DNA of 9,615 bases from DASXTB01 sp036505615. Its GTDB lineage: Bacteria > Acidobacteriota > UBA6911 > JACQSX01. The notes below the pieces were generated by a model that saw nothing but the letters and a program-made list of their open reading frames with translations, ran no database searches and was not told the DNA's origin. The position numbers and the translations under genes are program-made. This document shows positions 7,318-9,615 of the stretch, one piece after another. Positions within the stretch are counted from its first letter, which is position 1; each line of letters opens with the position of its first letter. The stretch is taken from the NCBI GenBank assembly GCA_036505615.1, contig DASXTB010000096.1:1-9615 (forward strand). Direction: 5' to 3'.

Positions 7318-7427
7318 GTAATCAGGTCGCTGGATGCCGCATTGAATGAAAGGAATCTGGGCCCATCACGATACCATCTCTCCGCTTTTTGTAATATATT
7401 GCGTCGGTTGGCCTTTAGCCCGCCCCG

Positions 7428-7466
7428 GGGCGCTTAGCTCAGTTGGTTAGAGCGCCTGCCTTACAA
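7428..7466 (+). pseudogene. 5' half of tRNA-Val(UAC), truncated at the anticodon loop
   Basis: From GGGCGCT (acceptor strand) through TA, the D-arm GCTC-AGTTGGTTA-GAGC, the 5' anticodon strand CCTGC and the loop CTTACAA, this is a textbook bacterial tRNA-Val with anticodon TAC. The next five bases should be GCAGG to close the anticodon stem but are TTAAT. No variable loop, T-arm or matching acceptor strand follows. The break is exactly at the end of the loop. It cannot make a tRNA as it stands. Its upstream sequence has no clear promoter. Confidence 0.8.
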
Positions 7467-7510
7467 TTAATTCCCGGACGTTGACTCTGTTGGATTAAAG
7501 CGCTTGCGCT

Positions 7511-7567
7511 TTGCACAACGTTGCACAGGCTGGCACGGAGTTCGCACCTTTTGCACCCCAGGTGCAC
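7511..7567. repeat. Six GCAC motifs with ~10-bp helical spacing
   Basis: GCAC begins at 7513, 7523, 7533, 7544, 7553 and 7564, with start-to-start spacings of 10, 10, 11, 9 and 11 bases. Three of them are TTGCAC. The last two also form a perfect hairpin, TGCACC-CCA-GGTGCA (7552-7566). Sites repeated once per helical turn all face one side of the DNA, as in arrays bound by cooperating proteins. What would bind here is unknown. Confidence 0.6.
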
Positions 7568-7880
7568 TCGAATAATGGGATAAGAGCAGCCCTTTACAAC
7601 CAATGCTGCGCCCTTGGGTTCGCGGGTGTTCGTCCCCCTAGAACTTCATCCAATTGATTTACGCTAACGGGACATCCGGCGCGTCAACTTCGCCGCAGCG
7701 GAAAGCAGCTGACGAAGGCTGGATCGTGACTTTTCCTCGCAAATAGTTCGAAGGAACCCACTTCGGGATTGCAGTAGACCATCAACTTCGTCAACCTGGA
7801 TCGGTACATCCAAGCGGCCTCCATCCGCGTAGCCGGATAGGCACCCAAGAAGCCTTCGCTCTGGCAGAGAGCGCCTACGG

Positions 7881-7905
7881 AGCAATTTCGGCAAAAGCAA
7901 TTTCG
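7881..7905. repeat. 10-base direct repeat AGCAATTTCG, twice
   Basis: AGCAATTTCG occurs at 7881-7890 and again at 7896-7905, 15 bases apart start to start, about 90-110 bases before the 157-residue gene. It could be an operator pair or a chance short duplication. Confidence 0.5.
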
Positions 7906-7993
7906 TAGTATGCTCTGCAATCAGACAGAAACGCGAGCACAGGATTGTTTCGCAAACCTGTGTGGCTGGTAGCCTGCCATCGGGCAAAGACAA

Positions 7994-8467
7994 ATGACTC
8001 TTAGTGACGTAAAAGACGTAGCCATAATCGCCGGCACGGCCGCAGCCGCCCTAACATTCGTGAAGGCTGTTATTGAATACACGAAGCAAAATGCGCAGAA
8101 CCGAGCCCAGCACTACACTCGCCTTCGTGGGGAATTCAAGAAGGATGGCCGTTTTGGATGTCTATTTGAGAAGCTGGAGGACGATGCCCCAGAATTAGCG
8201 ACATTAAGCTTTGAGAAAAAACAAGACTTGATCGGCTTCTACGAGGACATCGCGCTTGCTGTCAATTCCCGGTTGCTGAAAAAAGAAGTTGCACACTTTA
8301 TGTTCGCGTACTATGCCCTCCGCTGTTGGGAAAGTAAGAACTTCTGGCAGGGTATAAACCGCGATAGTCACTACTGGACCCTCTTCAGATACTTCATCCA
8401 GGAAATGCAAAGTGTTGAGGAGCGCCTTCAGGCCAATCCCCCCAAGCTGCGAAGATTTCGTTTGTGA
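7994..8467 (+). CDS. Conserved hypothetical protein, 157 aa, one N-terminal membrane segment (DUF4760-like)
   Basis: The ATG at 7994 is the first start after an in-frame TAG at 7970, so the start is well constrained although no strong Shine-Dalgarno precedes it. Residues about 8-28 (DVAIIAGTAAAALTFVKAVI) form one hydrophobic helix. A cytoplasmic helical domain of about 125 residues follows, with IGFYEDIALAVN, a FMFAYYALRCWES segment, RDSHYW and LFRYF. This layout, a membrane helix followed by 'FYE.IA..V....L....'v'..ff......W', resembles DUF4760-type small membrane-anchored proteins of unknown function. I see no catalytic motif. It is transcribed toward the next gene, which is on the opposite strand, so it appears monocistronic. 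It lies downstream of the tRNA fragment and may be island cargo, but its base composition is not strikingly different. Confidence 0.75.
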   Translation: MTLSDVKDVAIIAGTAAAALTFVKAVIEYTKQNAQNRAQHYTRLRGEFKKDGRFGCLFEKLEDDAPELATLSFEKKQDLIGFYEDIALAVNSRLLKKEVAHFMFAYYALRCWESKNFWQGINRDSHYWTLFRYFIQEMQSVEERLQANPPKLRRFRL

Positions 8468-8734
8468 GGCTTTGTCGATTGGGATAGAAGTGCGACACGC
8501 GCAAAAGTGGTGTGGGTTGCCCCCTTCTCTCCTCCATTGATGTGGAAACAAACAAGGAGATAGATCGGATCTATGTCCCTCATGGACGACAGCACGCCGC
8601 CATTCTGGCCCGTACCCCATAATTCTTACAAAGGCCATTTGCGACCAGTTGAACCGCCGCGCAGGCGCGAGCCGCTCGGCTTCGGGCGGAAAATTGCTAC
8701 GTCAAGCTGGATTCCCGGTGGGCCAATTCCTCAG

Positions 8735-9592
8735 CTATGCTGCCCATACGCTTGCTGGAACAGCGTCAAATAACCTGCGCGCTGGCGAGTTCGGATCAAC
8801 TCTGCTTGCAACGTGTGCGAACAGGCTCCGGGTCGTGAATTGGGCCTCCCAGGATAGGGCGTCGAGACCGGGCTGGGCAAGCCGGCACAGGAGAACTCCA
8901 AGAGCGTAGACAGCCAGCCACGCCTGGCTCCATCCTTCCAACGCGTTCGGGACGTAGATCGGCCCGTTGCTGTTCCATATATCCGCATCGTTGAAATCGG
9001 GTGCGCCATGTGCGTACTTGCTCAGGTCGCGAAACAGGCGTCGAGCGAGCCCACCTTCATCGCTGGGCCGCCGCTGCCGGAACACATCATCACCGATTGT
9101 GGACTGAAGAGCAGCATCCATCTCCGCGACGCGGGCGTGCTGGTGTGCGTGGTCTGCCGCCCACCCAAACCCAAGCTCAGTTCCGTCCAGCCAGTCAGCA
9201 AAAGTGTCATAATCCTGTGCGAGTTCGAGGTGGAGTCCTATCGTCAGATTCTCGACCACGCCGCGCAGGGACGTACGCGCCAGGCGATAGTGACCGACGA
9301 GGGCGCTATAGATCGCAGCTTGAAGGTAGTCCGTGGCGTCGCACGCAACATGCGCGATGGGTGAGTCTCGCCCCAGACCAGAAGTGGCCTGTTGGAGACC
9401 GCCAACTAGGCAGCTCCAGTTGCTCCAGAGGTCCCACAGGTCTCTCAACAAGGTCCCATGGTGGTCTGAAGTGCGGAGGCTCACATCGTCGGGCAGCGAC
9501 ACGATGCTCCGCCAGGTCGCTTCTGGGATCAGATCCGTAGCGGGCGAGTCTTCTCCCTCTGCGATCGCGAAAGCTTCGGCTGGCTGCCTCAT
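8735..9592 (-). CDS. Hypothetical protein, ~285 aa, helical, with R-X6-H (HEPN-like) motif
   Basis: The minus-strand frame ends at TAG (8737-8735). I take ATG 9592 as the start, giving 285 residues, but a GAGG abuts that ATG with no spacing and the frame stays open to the right edge. The true start may be beyond 9615. The protein is rich in Trp and Leu and looks helical and soluble, with no signal peptide. A conserved-looking segment at 94-120 (IYSALVGHYRLARTSLRGVVEN) and another at 183-197 (ARRLFRDLSKYAHGA) recall DUF5677-like and other HEPN-like proteins, where an R-X4-6-H pattern (here R188 and H195) sits in the last long helix. The region seems more GC-rich than the window left of it, consistent with a real gene. 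It converges on the 157-residue gene with about 265 bases between them. Function is unknown. Confidence 0.78.
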   Translation of the reverse strand: MRQPAEAFAIAEGEDSPATDLIPEATWRSIVSLPDDVSLRTSDHHGTLLRDLWDLWSNWSCLVGGLQQATSGLGRDSPIAHVACDATDYLQAAIYSALVGHYRLARTSLRGVVENLTIGLHLELAQDYDTFADWLDGTELGFGWAADHAHQHARVAEMDAALQSTIGDDVFRQRRPSDEGGLARRLFRDLSKYAHGAPDFNDADIWNSNGPIYVPNALEGWSQAWLAVYALGVLLCRLAQPGLDALSWEAQFTTRSLFAHVASRVDPNSPARRLFDAVPASVWAA

Positions 9593-9615
9593 CCTCGATG
9601 AGCGAAAGTCAGGCG

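Larger units (their letters stand above)
7467..7993. other. Non-coding stretch between the tRNA fragment and the 157-residue gene
   Basis: Nothing here is a convincing gene. Minus-strand frames of 109 and 78 residues at 7664-7993 overlap each other, lack ribosome binding sites and match nothing I know. The stretch does hold structured DNA: a perfect 6-bp hairpin AAAGCG-CTTG-CGCTTT at 7497-7512; six phased GCAC motifs at 7511-7567 (separate entry); a hairpin CGCTCT/AGAGCG at 7857-7873; and a 10-base direct repeat at 7881-7905. CCTTTACAA at 7591-7599 resembles the anticodon-loop CCTTACAA at 7459-7466. Confidence 0.6.

Noticed and set aside
7428..7640. An intact tRNA-Val interrupted by an intron
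   Set aside because: The downstream sequence cannot supply GCAGG to close the anticodon stem, nor a matching acceptor strand, and I see no group I intron core. Truncation is simpler.
7664..7993. Minus-strand frames of 109 and 78 residues
   Set aside because: They overlap one another in different frames, have no ribosome binding site and no recognisable product.
8625..8770. Plus-strand translation with KAICDQLNRRAG and LLRQAGFPVGQFL, looking like a protein fragment
   Set aside because: I could not tie it to a family, it has no start of its own, and it overlaps the opposite-strand gene's end.
8573..8773. Small plus-strand frame of 66 residues preceded by AAGGAGA
   Set aside because: The Shine-Dalgarno is 12 bases from the ATG, the product is proline-rich with no known match, and its end overlaps the 285-residue gene. 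A tiny real gene cannot be fully excluded.
9001..9540. Plus-strand frames of 179 and 118 residues opposite the 285-residue gene
   Set aside because: They are antisense to a more protein-like minus-strand frame and are Arg/Ser/His-rich, as expected of shadow frames in GC-rich DNA.

Overview
The window looks like a piece of chromosome from a soil-type bacterium, most likely an acidobacterium (Solibacter/Bryobacter-like). This is an inference from one gene: the centre is filled by a secreted protein with many NHL repeats of the 'TTIAGNG..GYSGDGGPA' type, which is very common in Acidobacteriota. There is no rRNA or other taxonomic marker.

Layout, left to right. A partial minus-strand gene (1-443, running off the left edge) encodes a small helical protein with an RNSFAH motif of the kind seen in HEPN/MltR-like proteins. 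A gene-free stretch (444-807) holds two weak terminator-like hairpins. The dominant feature is a 6.1-kb minus-strand gene (808-6954) for a 2048-residue secreted multidomain protein. In order it has a signal peptide, a VHL beta-like domain, two copies of an unrecognised 110-residue domain, a PKD/Ig-like domain, twelve NHL repeats, a ZU5-like segment with a calcium-loop-like motif, a carboxypeptidase-regulatory-like domain, an unrecognised region with a short coiled coil, three cysteine-rich InlB-B-like repeats and a beta-rich C-terminal domain. A good Shine-Dalgarno sequence fixes its start, and a plausible sigma-70 promoter lies about 130-155 bases upstream.

From 7.15 kb the character changes to small genes and debris. 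There is a decayed fragment of an RHS repeat-associated core (plus strand), then the 5' half of a tRNA-Val(UAC) that stops exactly at the end of the anticodon loop. A non-coding stretch follows with six GCAC motifs spaced about one helical turn apart and several small hairpins. Next come a 157-residue plus-strand protein with one N-terminal membrane segment, and a minus-strand, more GC-rich gene for a 285-residue hypothetical protein with an R-X6-H motif. This looks like a recombination-prone junction beside a tRNA, although no integrase or transposase is present.

The genes do not form an obvious pathway. The most interesting observation is the VHL-like domain: four of the five residues that line the hydroxyproline pocket of human pVHL are identical at matching spacing, and the fifth is a Ser-to-Thr change.
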